Of a stretch of 42,285 nt of DNA, positions 1-7,552 are shown in pieces. The stretch comes from a virus. A program made the translations under genes and the position numbers. The stretch spans positions 1 to 42,285 of the IMG/VR virus record IMGVR_UViG_3300025131_000098. One strand, 5' to 3'. The notes beneath the pieces were generated by a model. It searched no databases. It was given only the letters and a program-made list of their open reading frames with translations, and was not told the origin of the DNA. Every line of letters starts with the position of its first letter. The stretch's first letter is position 1.

Positions 1-46
1 AACTAGAAGGTTAGTGTTGGAACTCACGGAGGTGAAAACGAGCTAA
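1..46 (+). CDS. 3' end of tail nozzle-like gene (partial, variant copy)
   Basis: This is the C-terminal tail of the same gene that ends at 42186. Reading from base 2, the last residues are TRRLVLELTEVKTS, followed by TAA at 44-46. The right-hand copy reads TRRLYLELTEVKTS. Bases 1-19 differ from 42141-42159 at several positions, mostly synonymous plus one Tyr/Val change, whereas bases 20 onward are identical. The fragment therefore seems to come from a closely related strain in the sequenced population. Confidence 0.85.
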   Translation, partial: TRRLVLELTEVKTS

Positions 47-145
47 TGGCAAATGAATTTAAACATGATAGTGTAGGTACCCAGCTTACACAAGCAGAAT
101 GGGAAGATGTCGGAGGGCACGTTTTAGACTCTCAGGCAACTGGAG
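20..145. repeat. terminal direct repeat, left copy (assembly overlap)
   Basis: These 126 bp are identical to 42160-42285. They cross the stop of the tail nozzle-like gene and the start of the next fibre gene in both copies, as expected when a circular or circularly permuted genome is written linearly with redundant ends. Both copies lie inside continuous coding sequence, so a physical terminal repeat or att site is less likely. Confidence 0.9.
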
Positions 146-2289
146 ATCTTATATACGCTACTTCTTCTTCTCAATTATCAAGATTAGGTATAGGCAGCAC
201 GGGAGCTATACTTACAGTTACAGGTGGAGTTCCAGTTTGGGACACTACTTGGACACCAACAGGGCATTTAATACCAGCTTCTGATGATTCTTATGACTTA
301 GGTTCATCATCGGCAGCTTGGCAGGATTTATTTTTAGAAGGTGATATCACCCTTACAGATGCTGGAACATTGGCTACATCTGCTGGAGCATTAACTATTA
401 CATCAGCTGCAGCAGCAACTTGGTCTACAAGTGCTGGAGCATTGACTCTTACCTCAGCAGGAGCACTTAATTTAAACCCTGCATCAGGGTCTGCGATTGT
501 TCTTGACAGCACAATTAACGTAGATGCTGGTGTTGTAACAGGAGCTACATCTATTACATCTACGGCATTTGTAGGAACATTGTCTACAGCAGCTCAAACT
601 AATATTACATCTTTAGGTACATTAACTACCCTTACTGTAGACAACATAATCATTAATGGGACAAACATAGGCCATACCTCAGACACAGATTCAATAGCTA
701 TTGCTAGTGATGGAGTTGTGACAATGAACCAGATACCTGTATTTAGTGCAGGTATAAATGTTTCAGGTGGAAGTATAGCAGGTACTCTTTCAACTGCAAG
801 TCAGACTAACATAACAGGAGTTGGTACTATTTCAACTGGTACTTGGCAAGGAACTGCCATAGCTTCTACTTATATAGCAGCAGATGCGATTACAGGAGCA
901 AAGATAGCCGATGACGCTATAGATAGTGAACATTACACAGACGGATCAATAGACAACGCCCATATAGCAGATGATGCTATTGACAGCGAACACTATGCTG
1001 ATGGCTCGATAGATAATGCCCATATTGCTGATGATGCAATCGATAGTGAGCATTACGCAGCAGGTTCGATTGATACTGCTCATATAGCCGATGACCAAGT
1101 TACTCTTGCAAAAATGGCAGGATTAACTAGAGGTAGCATTATATATGGTAATGCAAGTGGCAATCCTACTGCATTAGCAAAAGGTTCTGCAAACTATGTA
1201 TTGACATCAGATGGTACAGACATTGCTTGGGCAGCAGCTCCTGATGCAACTAACTCATCGCATGTCTTAGTAACAGATAACGAAAGCACAAATGAAGAAA
1301 ACTTAGTTACTTTTGTTGAAGGTGCTACAAGCTCTACTGGTAACGTAGGATTAGAAATGGATGGCAATCTTACATATAACCCTAGCAGTGGAACATTAAC
1401 GGCAACAGCATTTGCTGGAGCGTTAACAGGTGCTGTAACTGGTAATGCTGACACAGCAACTCTTGCAACTACAGTAACTATTACAGACAACGAATCTACG
1501 AATGAAGATAATGCAATTATATTTACTGCTGGTGGAGATGTTGATGGTGGTAACTTAGGCTTAGAATCAGATGGTACTTTAACTTACAATCCTAGTACAG
1601 GAAAAATAACTGCTACTGGGTTCATAGGTGCATTGACAGGTCAAGCTGATACAGTAGCAACCATTGCAGGTTTAGCACCAAATACAGCAACAACTCAAGC
1701 AACTCAACCTAACATAACAAGTCTTGGAACATTAACGACTCTTACTGTTGATAATGTAATTACAAATGGTACAACTATTGGTCACACTAGCGATACAGAT
1801 TTAATGACGTTAGCAGATGGTTCTTTAACTCTTGCAGGTGATTTAACACTAAGTGATGATAAATCAATAACACTTGGTGATGAAGGTATGGTTATTTTTA
1901 GTGATGTAACACCAGACACAGATGACAAAGGTACAGGAATAGTTATAAAAGGAGTAGCAACATCAAATGTTGAATCAGGAGATGCGCTTTACTTAAAGGC
2001 AGATGGTCAGTATGAAAGAGCAGATAAAGATGCAGAAACTACAATGCCAGCAGTAGGTGTAGCGTTAGCAGACGGAGATGGTTCTGCTGAAATAAATATT
2101 TTAATTTATGGTGTGTATGTAAACGCAGGTTTAAGTTTAACTAGAGGTGAAGAATTGTATGTGTCTGACGATGGAGCAGTATCTCATACAGTACCTGGAT
2201 CAGGAGATTTTTTACAACGAGTAGGTGTAGCATTATCAACTACAAGCGTATTGTTTATGCCAAGCCTTGATGTTATAGAACACGCATAA
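46..2289 (+). CDS. repeat-rich tail fibre protein
   Basis: A 747-aa low-complexity protein rich in Thr, Ala, Ser, Gly and Asp, of the kind common as tail fibres in aquatic phages. It is built from repeats. The 'NITSLGTLTTLTVDN...GHTSDTD' block occurs near residues 185 and 555. A 'TDNESTNE...LTYNP' block occurs near 410 and 480. A 20-residue unit (ADDAIDSEHY...GSIDNAHI) occurs three times around 288-347. The last ~100 residues lose the repeats and look like a compact C-terminal domain (GDALYLKADGQYERADKD...). The ATG overlaps the previous stop as TAATG, and the next gene begins the same way, so translation is probably coupled. The role in host attachment is inferred from composition and position after the tail genes; no enzymatic motif is visible. 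Confidence 0.8.
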   Translation: MANEFKHDSVGTQLTQAEWEDVGGHVLDSQATGDLIYATSSSQLSRLGIGSTGAILTVTGGVPVWDTTWTPTGHLIPASDDSYDLGSSSAAWQDLFLEGDITLTDAGTLATSAGALTITSAAAATWSTSAGALTLTSAGALNLNPASGSAIVLDSTINVDAGVVTGATSITSTAFVGTLSTAAQTNITSLGTLTTLTVDNIIINGTNIGHTSDTDSIAIASDGVVTMNQIPVFSAGINVSGGSIAGTLSTASQTNITGVGTISTGTWQGTAIASTYIAADAITGAKIADDAIDSEHYTDGSIDNAHIADDAIDSEHYADGSIDNAHIADDAIDSEHYAAGSIDTAHIADDQVTLAKMAGLTRGSIIYGNASGNPTALAKGSANYVLTSDGTDIAWAAAPDATNSSHVLVTDNESTNEENLVTFVEGATSSTGNVGLEMDGNLTYNPSSGTLTATAFAGALTGAVTGNADTATLATTVTITDNESTNEDNAIIFTAGGDVDGGNLGLESDGTLTYNPSTGKITATGFIGALTGQADTVATIAGLAPNTATTQATQPNITSLGTLTTLTVDNVITNGTTIGHTSDTDLMTLADGSLTLAGDLTLSDDKSITLGDEGMVIFSDVTPDTDDKGTGIVIKGVATSNVESGDALYLKADGQYERADKDAETTMPAVGVALADGDGSAEINILIYGVYVNAGLSLTRGEELYVSDDGAVSHTVPGSGDFLQRVGVALSTTSVLFMPSLDVIEHA
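907..1086 (+). repeat. three tandem 60-bp coding repeats
   Basis: Three consecutive 60-bp units (907-966, 967-1026, 1027-1086) each encode a 20-residue module of the form ADDAIDSEHY-x-x-GSID-x-AHI. A partial fourth (ADDQVTLAKM) follows. The units differ mostly at synonymous positions, so they are old repeats maintained at protein level rather than a recent expansion. Confidence 0.9.
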
Positions 2290-3710
2290 TGGCTAACGAA
2301 GTAACAAAATTAAATGGAATAGCAATAGCAAGTATTACAGATGTAAATGGTATTACTGATGCAAACTTGGCTAAAATCAATGCACAGGAGTTTACTGGTT
2401 CTACAGACGCTGAATACGTTGCATTTACTACTCAGGATACAAGTGATAGTGCAATAGATGGTGGTACTGGATTTAATACCAATAGGTCTGAAGGTACATC
2501 ACTTGCTTTTGACCCTGATACTGACCAATTTATTCTTTCTTTTAGTGATAATGGTAACAGTACTAGAGCTACAATTATGATTGGAACTGTATCGGGAACA
2601 ACAATTACATTTGGTGACAAAATTGTAGTTAATAGCAGTCATACTGGAGTAACAGCTACAGGTTGTCATTATGATAAAATAAATGATAGATTAATCGTAA
2701 CTCAAAGTGACCCATATTCACCGTATAGTGGTACTGGTGGTGTATATGCAACAGCATTTGAATTGAACGCAAGCAGAGGTGTTGATACAACTGGCACTAC
2801 AGCAGAGATTTTCCATTCTTCTTCAGGGCATGCAATATCACGTCAAAATCTTTCAGAAATACAAGACCATGATGGAGTTGTAGACGTACTATACGAAGAT
2901 AAAAGCGATGGTAATGATAACTATGTAAAAACAGTTTATATAGATGATGCTAGTGCTTGCAGTTTAACAGTAAGTTCTGGTCTTGAATTTGATGATACTG
3001 ATAATAATTACTATGGTATTGCTTATAGTCCAGATGCAGAAAAAAGTGTTGTTATATACCCTGACGGAAGCACTTTGAAAGGAAGAACTATTTCCCATTC
3101 TTCTGGTAGCCCTTCTTTAGGTTCTGAAGCCAGTTATGATTTAAGTGATAGTTATTTAAATATTACCCCTCATGGTGGAAGCGCTATGATTTATGACACA
3201 GAACATGACAAATTTCATTTCATATATAGATATGAAGGATCAACAGCAGGTAATGCTACACATGACAACCTTTATATTGGTAACCTGTCTGTTTCAGGAA
3301 CTACTGTAACATTTGCAAGCACTAGTGGTACAACTATGAACAATACTGTAGAAATTGATGATTTAATCATTAGTCCTGCCAATTACAGCAACTATTCTGG
3401 TGCTGGTTTAATATATAGCCACCAAAGGCAAAGAATTATAATGCACGGAAATAGTTCAGCTTCAGCAACAGGATCTAATAAAAAGTTCCATGTTATAGAT
3501 TTCGATGGTTCTGCGTATACAATATCAAGCAGTCCTACTGATGTATTTACAGCAAGTGGTGCTCCTTGGGATACTGGAAGTATTAGAACAGATGATGCTT
3601 CAGGTACATTTGGAAATGTAAACTTAATTTCATATATGATATACGGTGGAACTAATGACGGAAAAACATATATGGCAGGTATAGATGCAGGAGATTCAAC
3701 AATAAGTTAA
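2289..3710 (+). CDS. beta-propeller tail fibre / receptor-binding protein
   Basis: A 473-aa protein with blade-like repeats of a pattern I recognise from aquatic phage fibres: an 'aspartate-rich turn, short beta strand, G-T-V-S-G-T-x-I-x-F-G' unit. Examples are FDPDTDQFILSFSDNGN...GTVSGTTITFG near residue 75, YSPDAEKSVVIYPDG near 248, YDTEHDKFHFIYRYEG near 300 and YSHQRQRIIMHGNS near 375. This is consistent with a kelch- or sialidase-like propeller displayed at the tail tip. Its N-terminus (MANEVTKLNGIAIASITDVNGI) probably attaches to the virion. It is linked to the genes on both sides by TAATG overlaps. Surface binding is inferred, and no hydrolase residues are identifiable. Confidence 0.7.
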   Translation: MANEVTKLNGIAIASITDVNGITDANLAKINAQEFTGSTDAEYVAFTTQDTSDSAIDGGTGFNTNRSEGTSLAFDPDTDQFILSFSDNGNSTRATIMIGTVSGTTITFGDKIVVNSSHTGVTATGCHYDKINDRLIVTQSDPYSPYSGTGGVYATAFELNASRGVDTTGTTAEIFHSSSGHAISRQNLSEIQDHDGVVDVLYEDKSDGNDNYVKTVYIDDASACSLTVSSGLEFDDTDNNYYGIAYSPDAEKSVVIYPDGSTLKGRTISHSSGSPSLGSEASYDLSDSYLNITPHGGSAMIYDTEHDKFHFIYRYEGSTAGNATHDNLYIGNLSVSGTTVTFASTSGTTMNNTVEIDDLIISPANYSNYSGAGLIYSHQRQRIIMHGNSSASATGSNKKFHVIDFDGSAYTISSSPTDVFTASGAPWDTGSIRTDDASGTFGNVNLISYMIYGGTNDGKTYMAGIDAGDSTIS

Positions 3711-4003
3711 TGGCTACAATAATAAGAAGAAAATCAGATAATACAATTACATTTTTTGCACAGTCGGCTGACTTTGATGCTGGATATTTAATATTTATTG
3801 GTACAGATGGTATTAGAACTCATGTCATGGATACAACATCTGACACTCATGAAATTATAAATGATGTTACTTTACCAAAAAAATATTATGCAGATTGTAT
3901 AACTTATATTGACGGAACATATACAATACTTACAGATGTAGTAGATACAGTAAATGAAAAATATGCAGAAGCTGGTGCTGAAGCAATAGAAGTAGAATTA
4001 TAG
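3710..4003 (+). CDS. small protein downstream of tail fibres, unknown
   Basis: A 97-aa protein starting MATIIRRKSDNTITFFAQSADFDAGYLIF, predicted mostly beta with an acidic C-terminus. The start overlaps the preceding stop (TAATG). Its size and place right after two fibre genes would suit a fibre-assembly chaperone or minor fibre subunit, but no family motif is recognised. Confidence 0.7.
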   Translation: MATIIRRKSDNTITFFAQSADFDAGYLIFIGTDGIRTHVMDTTSDTHEIINDVTLPKKYYADCITYIDGTYTILTDVVDTVNEKYAEAGAEAIEVEL

Positions 4004-4011
4004 GAGGATAT

Positions 4012-4200
4012 ATGACTACTGAAGAACAAACTAAACAAGATTTACTAACCTTAATACAAGTTAGAAATCAAAGAATAGCAGAGCTTGAGTTGCAAAACTT
4101 AGCTCTCATTAGAAACCAATGCAACTGCGAAGGAGAATGCAATGCCAATGGGAAAGCCGTACAAGGCGAAGAAAATCAAAGTAAAAAAGAGAAAGCCTAG
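4012..4200 (+). CDS. small hypothetical protein with Cys cluster
   Basis: A 62-aa protein preceded by a strong AGGAGG at 4002-4007. Residues 1-35 are helical with heptad-like Leu spacing (LLTLIQVRNQRIAELELQNLALI), suggesting a short coiled coil. They are followed by CNCEGEC (residues 37-43), a possible metal-binding or disulphide cluster, and a charged tail. A second, shorter frame (4142-4216) with its own ribosome binding site lies inside the 3' end. Function unknown. Confidence 0.65.
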   Translation: MTTEEQTKQDLLTLIQVRNQRIAELELQNLALIRNQCNCEGECNANGKAVQGEENQSKKEKA

Positions 4201-4216
4201 TAAGAGGAAGAAATGA
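4142..4216 (+). CDS. 24-aa highly basic peptide, nested and overlapping
   Basis: A short reading frame, MPMGKPYKAKK to PSKRKK, in which 13 of 24 residues are Lys or Arg. It has an AAGGAG at 4130-4135 with six bases to its ATG, although this lies inside the preceding 62-aa frame. It ends with an ATGA overlap onto the 77-aa gene at 4213. The ribosome binding site and the coupled stop argue for real translation. Such a basic peptide could bind nucleic acid or act at a membrane, but this is inference. Confidence 0.5.
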   Translation: MPMGKPYKAKKIKVKKRKPSKRKK

Positions 4217-4446
4217 TTATGAAACTATTTACATCACTAATGCCATTAATACCACAACCTTACAAGAACATCGTTAAGTTCTTTCTATCTACACTTAAAA
4301 ATGTAGATGAAAAGGAAGAACTGGAAAGAATAGGTAAACTATTCGCTGATATTCTTGAAGATGGACACGTTAGTCCTCAAGAGTGGTTGTCACTAGCAGG
4401 TAAAAATGGATTAGGAATACTGTCAGGTAACGGCTCAAAGAAATAA
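4213..4446 (+). CDS. small hypothetical protein, amphipathic N-terminus
   Basis: A 77-aa protein. The N-terminal ~30 residues are hydrophobic and basic (MKLFTSLMPLIPQPYKNIVKFFLSTL), followed by an acidic helix and a 'DGHVSPQEWLSLAGKNG' segment resembling small proteins found near holin-like genes of aquatic phages. The ATG at 4219 is an alternative start. The preceding frame ends in ATGA at this start, and the stop is TAATG with the next small membrane gene, so the run 4012-4998 is one translationally coupled block. Membrane association is likely; a lysis role is only suggested by context. Confidence 0.65.
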   Translation: MIMKLFTSLMPLIPQPYKNIVKFFLSTLKNVDEKEELERIGKLFADILEDGHVSPQEWLSLAGKNGLGILSGNGSKK

Positions 4447-4595
4447 TGGGTAAGTTTAGACCACAAATATTCTTGGCTATAATAGTTCTAGGTACATTAG
4501 CAGTCGTAGGACTATATCAGGGTATACCTGAAGTTAGTACAGCAACTATTGGAGGAATTATAGCTCTAGGAATGAAAATTTTAGAAGATGAATAA
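4446..4595 (+). CDS. 49-aa membrane protein, holin-like
   Basis: A 49-aa protein starting MGKFRPQIFLAIIVLGTLAV and ending MKILEDE. It has two hydrophobic stretches (about residues 8-24 and 33-43) separated by a short turn, with basic residues at the N-terminus and acidic ones at the C-terminus. This is the architecture of the smallest holins, but also of other phage membrane peptides. Its start overlaps the upstream stop and its stop overlaps the next start, both as TAATG. No endolysin is recognised nearby, so 'holin' is a hypothesis. Confidence 0.65.
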   Translation: MGKFRPQIFLAIIVLGTLAVVGLYQGIPEVSTATIGGIIALGMKILEDE

Positions 4596-4876
4596 TGGAA
4601 GTACAAGTAGGTAAAACTAAATACAATATCACATTCGGCTCAGTATTATTCGTATTAACCACATTAGTAGCAATCATAGGTACTTATGTTACTTTGCAAA
4701 CTAATATAGCCACAATGCAACAAGACATTGAAACTCTCCAAGCTGAAGTAAAAGAAGTTAAACAAAACTCAGGTGCAACTGGGATTATTGAACTAAGAGG
4801 ATTACTTGATGTCACATCTACTAAACTTCAGTACATAGAAAAAACACTAGATGCTCTTGACTCAGCTATAAGATGA
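4595..4876 (+). CDS. single-pass membrane protein with coiled coil (possible spanin)
   Basis: A 93-aa protein. A short cytoplasmic N-terminus (MEVQVGKTKYNITFG) leads to one transmembrane helix at about residues 16-34 (SVLFVLTTLVAIIGTYVTL). A predicted coiled coil follows at about 35-90 (IATMQQDIETLQAEVKEVKQ...). This topology fits an inner-membrane spanin or another periplasmic tether. It sits between two very small membrane genes and overlaps the next start as ATGA. No lipoprotein partner was found, so the spanin idea is tentative. Confidence 0.65.
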   Translation: MEVQVGKTKYNITFGSVLFVLTTLVAIIGTYVTLQTNIATMQQDIETLQAEVKEVKQNSGATGIIELRGLLDVTSTKLQYIEKTLDALDSAIR

Positions 4877-4998
4877 GTAAGAAACGTAAAGAAGTAGATT
4901 TAAGAAAAAAGACTAAAAAGAAACTATATGTTTCTACCTTTTTACTCGGCTTGTGTTTAGCAGGTATGATAATAATAGGAGAAATAAACGCAAGATGA
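4873..4998 (+). CDS. 41-aa basic single-pass membrane protein
   Basis: The frame begins at ATG 4873, overlapping the previous stop as ATGA. It encodes a strongly basic N-terminus (MSKKRKEVDLRKKTKKKLYV) and one transmembrane helix (STFLLGLCLAGMIIIGEI). It ends at 4998, where ATGA again couples it to the next gene at 4995. Two-sided coupling supports it as real. Function unknown; it may belong with the neighbouring membrane proteins in a lysis or host-membrane function. Confidence 0.6.
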   Translation: MSKKRKEVDLRKKTKKKLYVSTFLLGLCLAGMIIIGEINAR

Positions 4999-6287
4999 AG
5001 TTACCTAAGGTACATATACCATTCAGGAAAATAGGAAGTTATATCCTAGCAATCTTTACTTTTCTCTTTGTTGTAGCAGGTTCACTAGGCCTTGCTATTA
5101 CTCTTATTAATCCAGTTAACCTATGGTGGACTATATCCCCTATTGAAACAAGATACTTCGTTGTTGGTTACTCTTTGGTTATAGAGTACCTGGAGTTCGT
5201 ACAATTATATTATTGGTATAGCATTGGCTTATCTGCAAGTTTAATAGTATTTGGGTACTCCATACACATTAGGAGCATAAAAGCGTTATATGAGGGAATT
5301 AAGGCTTCTCCGAGGGCATTATTGTATTCTCCGATAACTATATATAGAGAACTTGTAGAGTTTAGGGACTGGTTATTTGAAAAGATTGAATATCTAAATG
5401 GTGAGTCAGCTAAGTGGAGAAAATTCTTTAATGTAATGAAATCTCCATATTCTTTGCTTCGTAGCTTTGGATTAAGTCCTCAGCTTGCAATTACGCTGTT
5501 AGTAGGTGCAGGTGCTACAGGTACAGCAGTAGGAGTAGCAGAAGTTATACAGGAAAGAAGTTTCTCAAATGGGGATGCAGGTATATATCTTGCGCCTTCA
5601 AACTTACCTAACGAGGATTTAGAAAGAGAAATGGCGTTCAGAAAAGACGGACCAGACAATACGCTTAGAGTAATTTTAAATGAAACTCCTGTTGAGGAAG
5701 TAAATATATCTAACGTAAACCTAGGAACGTCATTCGCAAGCAATGGGCAACCATCTGCCCTACCATCAGGTAAGACTGAAGCAATATTAATAGACGGAAA
5801 CGGAACTAGGATTGAGATAGGAAAGCTGACGTTTTCTAGGAACAGTTGCAAGACTCTTAATTTAGAAAATATAAACGCAAATAAGATAACCATTAAGGAC
5901 AACCAGGCAGACGGATTGTCTATATATCAAAGCGCAACATCTACACAGCCAAACCTAAGGGTAAGTGGTGGAAACTACATGAGTGATTTGCTAGAAACTT
6001 CTGGTGGTACTTATGACCGACTTTGGATTGCACCTTTAGATAGTCTTACTACATCAGTTACTAGAGTTAATACAATGATACTGGATAATATCGTATCTAG
6101 TGGTGGAACTTGTGATTTAAAGAAATTAAATATTGGAGAACTTGTTATTGAGTTCAATCGTATTGGTGGAGATTCTAGCTTGCTTACGAAGGCTCTAACT
6201 GTAAGTTCTACTGTTTTATCTGCCAGTTGGAATGTTACTGGAAATTTGGAAATCCTTATGGCAGAGGTAGCAAGGCAGCCAGACTAA
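4995..6287 (+). CDS. membrane-anchored protein with beta-rich C-terminal domain, unknown
   Basis: Starting at the coupled ATG 4995 gives 430 aa beginning MKLPKVHIPFRK. A GTG at 4953 would add 14 residues but has no overlap support. The N-terminal third is membrane-embedded, with hydrophobic helices at about 14-40, 55-70, 75-95 and, further on, 160-185 (LAITLLVGAGATGTAVGVAEVI). The last ~220 residues are soluble, rich in Asn, Ser and Thr, with short repeated strands (VNISNVNL, LNLENINANKITI, LKKLNIGELVIEF) suggesting a beta-solenoid. I do not recognise the family. A membrane-anchored fibre or host-surface modifier is one possibility. Confidence 0.7.
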   Translation: MKLPKVHIPFRKIGSYILAIFTFLFVVAGSLGLAITLINPVNLWWTISPIETRYFVVGYSLVIEYLEFVQLYYWYSIGLSASLIVFGYSIHIRSIKALYEGIKASPRALLYSPITIYRELVEFRDWLFEKIEYLNGESAKWRKFFNVMKSPYSLLRSFGLSPQLAITLLVGAGATGTAVGVAEVIQERSFSNGDAGIYLAPSNLPNEDLEREMAFRKDGPDNTLRVILNETPVEEVNISNVNLGTSFASNGQPSALPSGKTEAILIDGNGTRIEIGKLTFSRNSCKTLNLENINANKITIKDNQADGLSIYQSATSTQPNLRVSGGNYMSDLLETSGGTYDRLWIAPLDSLTTSVTRVNTMILDNIVSSGGTCDLKKLNIGELVIEFNRIGGDSSLLTKALTVSSTVLSASWNVTGNLEILMAEVARQPD

Positions 6288-6445
6288 TGCCCGCGTATGA
6301 TTACATTTGTAAAAATGACGACTGCCAAGAAAAATTCTTTACAGTTTTAAAAACAGGTTTTGAGGACTCGTGGGAAAAGTGTCCTAAGTGTAAGAAAAAA
6401 ACCAACAAGCGTAAAAAGTTCTACCAGTTTTCCTTTACTATTTAG
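6287..6445 (+). CDS. FmdB-like zinc-ribbon protein
   Basis: A 52-aa protein. The opening PAYDYICKNDDCQEKFF and the later CPKC give four cysteines at 8, 13, 32 and 35, the pattern of the short FmdB-type zinc ribbons. The C-terminus is basic (KKKTNKRKKF). The start at 6287 overlaps the preceding stop (TAATG). The 72-aa frame that begins further upstream is an extension into the previous gene. In bacteria these proteins are small putative regulators; here it may bind nucleic acid. It is the last gene before the methyltransferase block. Confidence 0.7.
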   Translation: MPAYDYICKNDDCQEKFFTVLKTGFEDSWEKCPKCKKKTNKRKKFYQFSFTI

Positions 6446-6463
6446 CCTGTAGCTGCGACAATA

Positions 6464-6476
6464 CTCCTATAAGGAG
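6464..6476 (+). promoter_or_regulatory. hairpin occluding the methyltransferase ribosome binding site
   Basis: CTCCT at 6464-6468 pairs with AGGAG at 6472-6476 across a 3-base loop. The second arm is the core of the AAGGAGG Shine-Dalgarno that serves the overlapping genes starting at 6479-6485. In RNA this would partly hide the ribosome binding site and could keep translation low until it is opened. Five base pairs is short, so the strength of control is uncertain. Confidence 0.45.
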
Positions 6477-6478
6477 GA

Positions 6479-7552
6479 ATGAATGTGGTTACACATACCG
6501 AAAACGTATTATCCTTGTACGCAGGCGGAGGCGGCCTCGACATTGGATTCAAAATGGCTATACCAGCAGCTAGAACAGTCTGTTACATTGAGAGAGACAT
6601 CGCATCAGTCGCAGTACTGGCGCAAGCAATCAAACAAGGGCACTTGGATGACGCGCCTGTTTGGTCAGATTCCCGAACCTTCGACAGCAAACGCTGGCGT
6701 GGAAAAGTGGATTGGGTCATTGGCGGATTCCCATGCCAGCCATGGTCGGTTGCGGGGAGTCGCGCAGGCGAAAAAGATGAAAGGTGGCTCTGGGATGACA
6801 TCAGCAGCATCATTCGCAGCATTCGACCCTGGGGCATCTTCCTGGAAAACGTTCCAGGTCTCATTACTGGACATGGAATTGATACCATACTCGGAGACCT
6901 TTCCCAAATGGGGTACGATGCTGAGTGGGGAAGCGTCAAGGCCGCAAGCGTGGGCGCAAATCACAGAAGGGAGCGTGTCTTCATCTTGGCGTACAGCCGC
7001 GGCTTCCGATGGCGAAGGTGGGGTGAAGAAAATGACCGAAGGTTCGAACAGCAAATACAAGCTGCGGGATCACTCAGTAGAGATGATGATTCAATGGATG
7101 ACCCCAAACACTTTGGATGGGATAGCTGCAAGATCCATCAAGGCGATCAAAAAACAATTTCAGACAACTCGCAAGGGCAGAAACACGCCTGCAAATCTGC
7201 GCGAGCAGGTGCTACCGCAAATGCACCCAAGCGCGTGGGCAAAGAAAAAAACAGTAAAAAATCCCCTGGCAGAAGATGCAGCTCTTCAGAGGCAGCTGAA
7301 TTTCCAGTTTTTCCCCCAGGACCAGGCGCCAGCGCGTGGAAACAAATACTCCGTACTTACCCGCATTACGCGCCCGCAGTGGAAAAAACTACGCCTGAAC
7401 CCAATGTTCGTGGAATGGCTAATGGGTTGGCCGCGGGGCTACACAGACTTGACAGGCTTAGAGTACTCGGAAACGGGGTCGTACCTGCGCAGGCAACTTA
7501 CGCACTTAGGTTGCTTATTGAACAAGCAAAAAAAAAGGACGCACGAAATTAA
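6479..7552 (+). CDS. dcm: DNA cytosine-5 methyltransferase
   Basis: It transfers a methyl group from S-adenosylmethionine to carbon 5 of cytosine in a specific DNA site. Motifs in order: I, VLSLYAGGGGLDIGF (10-24); IV, GGFPCQPWS with the catalytic Pro-Cys (85-86); VI, LENVPG (122-127); VIII, NHRRERVFIL (161-170); a variable target-recognition region (about 172-275); and X, LRVLGNGVVPAQA (327-339). At 357 aa it is full length. The ATG at 6479 is only one base after GGAGG; the GTG at 6485 has a seven-base gap and may be the true start. The gene is visibly GC-richer than its neighbours, which suggests transfer. It probably protects phage DNA from host restriction, as no partner nuclease is seen. 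A second 360-aa frame covers the same DNA. Confidence 0.93.
   Translation: MNVVTHTENVLSLYAGGGGLDIGFKMAIPAARTVCYIERDIASVAVLAQAIKQGHLDDAPVWSDSRTFDSKRWRGKVDWVIGGFPCQPWSVAGSRAGEKDERWLWDDISSIIRSIRPWGIFLENVPGLITGHGIDTILGDLSQMGYDAEWGSVKAASVGANHRRERVFILAYSRGFRWRRWGEENDRRFEQQIQAAGSLSRDDDSMDDPKHFGWDSCKIHQGDQKTISDNSQGQKHACKSARAGATANAPKRVGKEKNSKKSPGRRCSSSEAAEFPVFPPGPGASAWKQILRTYPHYAPAVEKTTPEPNVRGMANGLAAGLHRLDRLRVLGNGVVPAQATYALRLLIEQAKKKDARN

Noticed and set aside
6583-7060. Two minus-strand frames (118 and 131 aa) opposite the methyltransferase
   Set aside because: They lack ribosome binding sites and recognisable motifs and reflect the GC-rich codon pattern of the two plus-strand frames.
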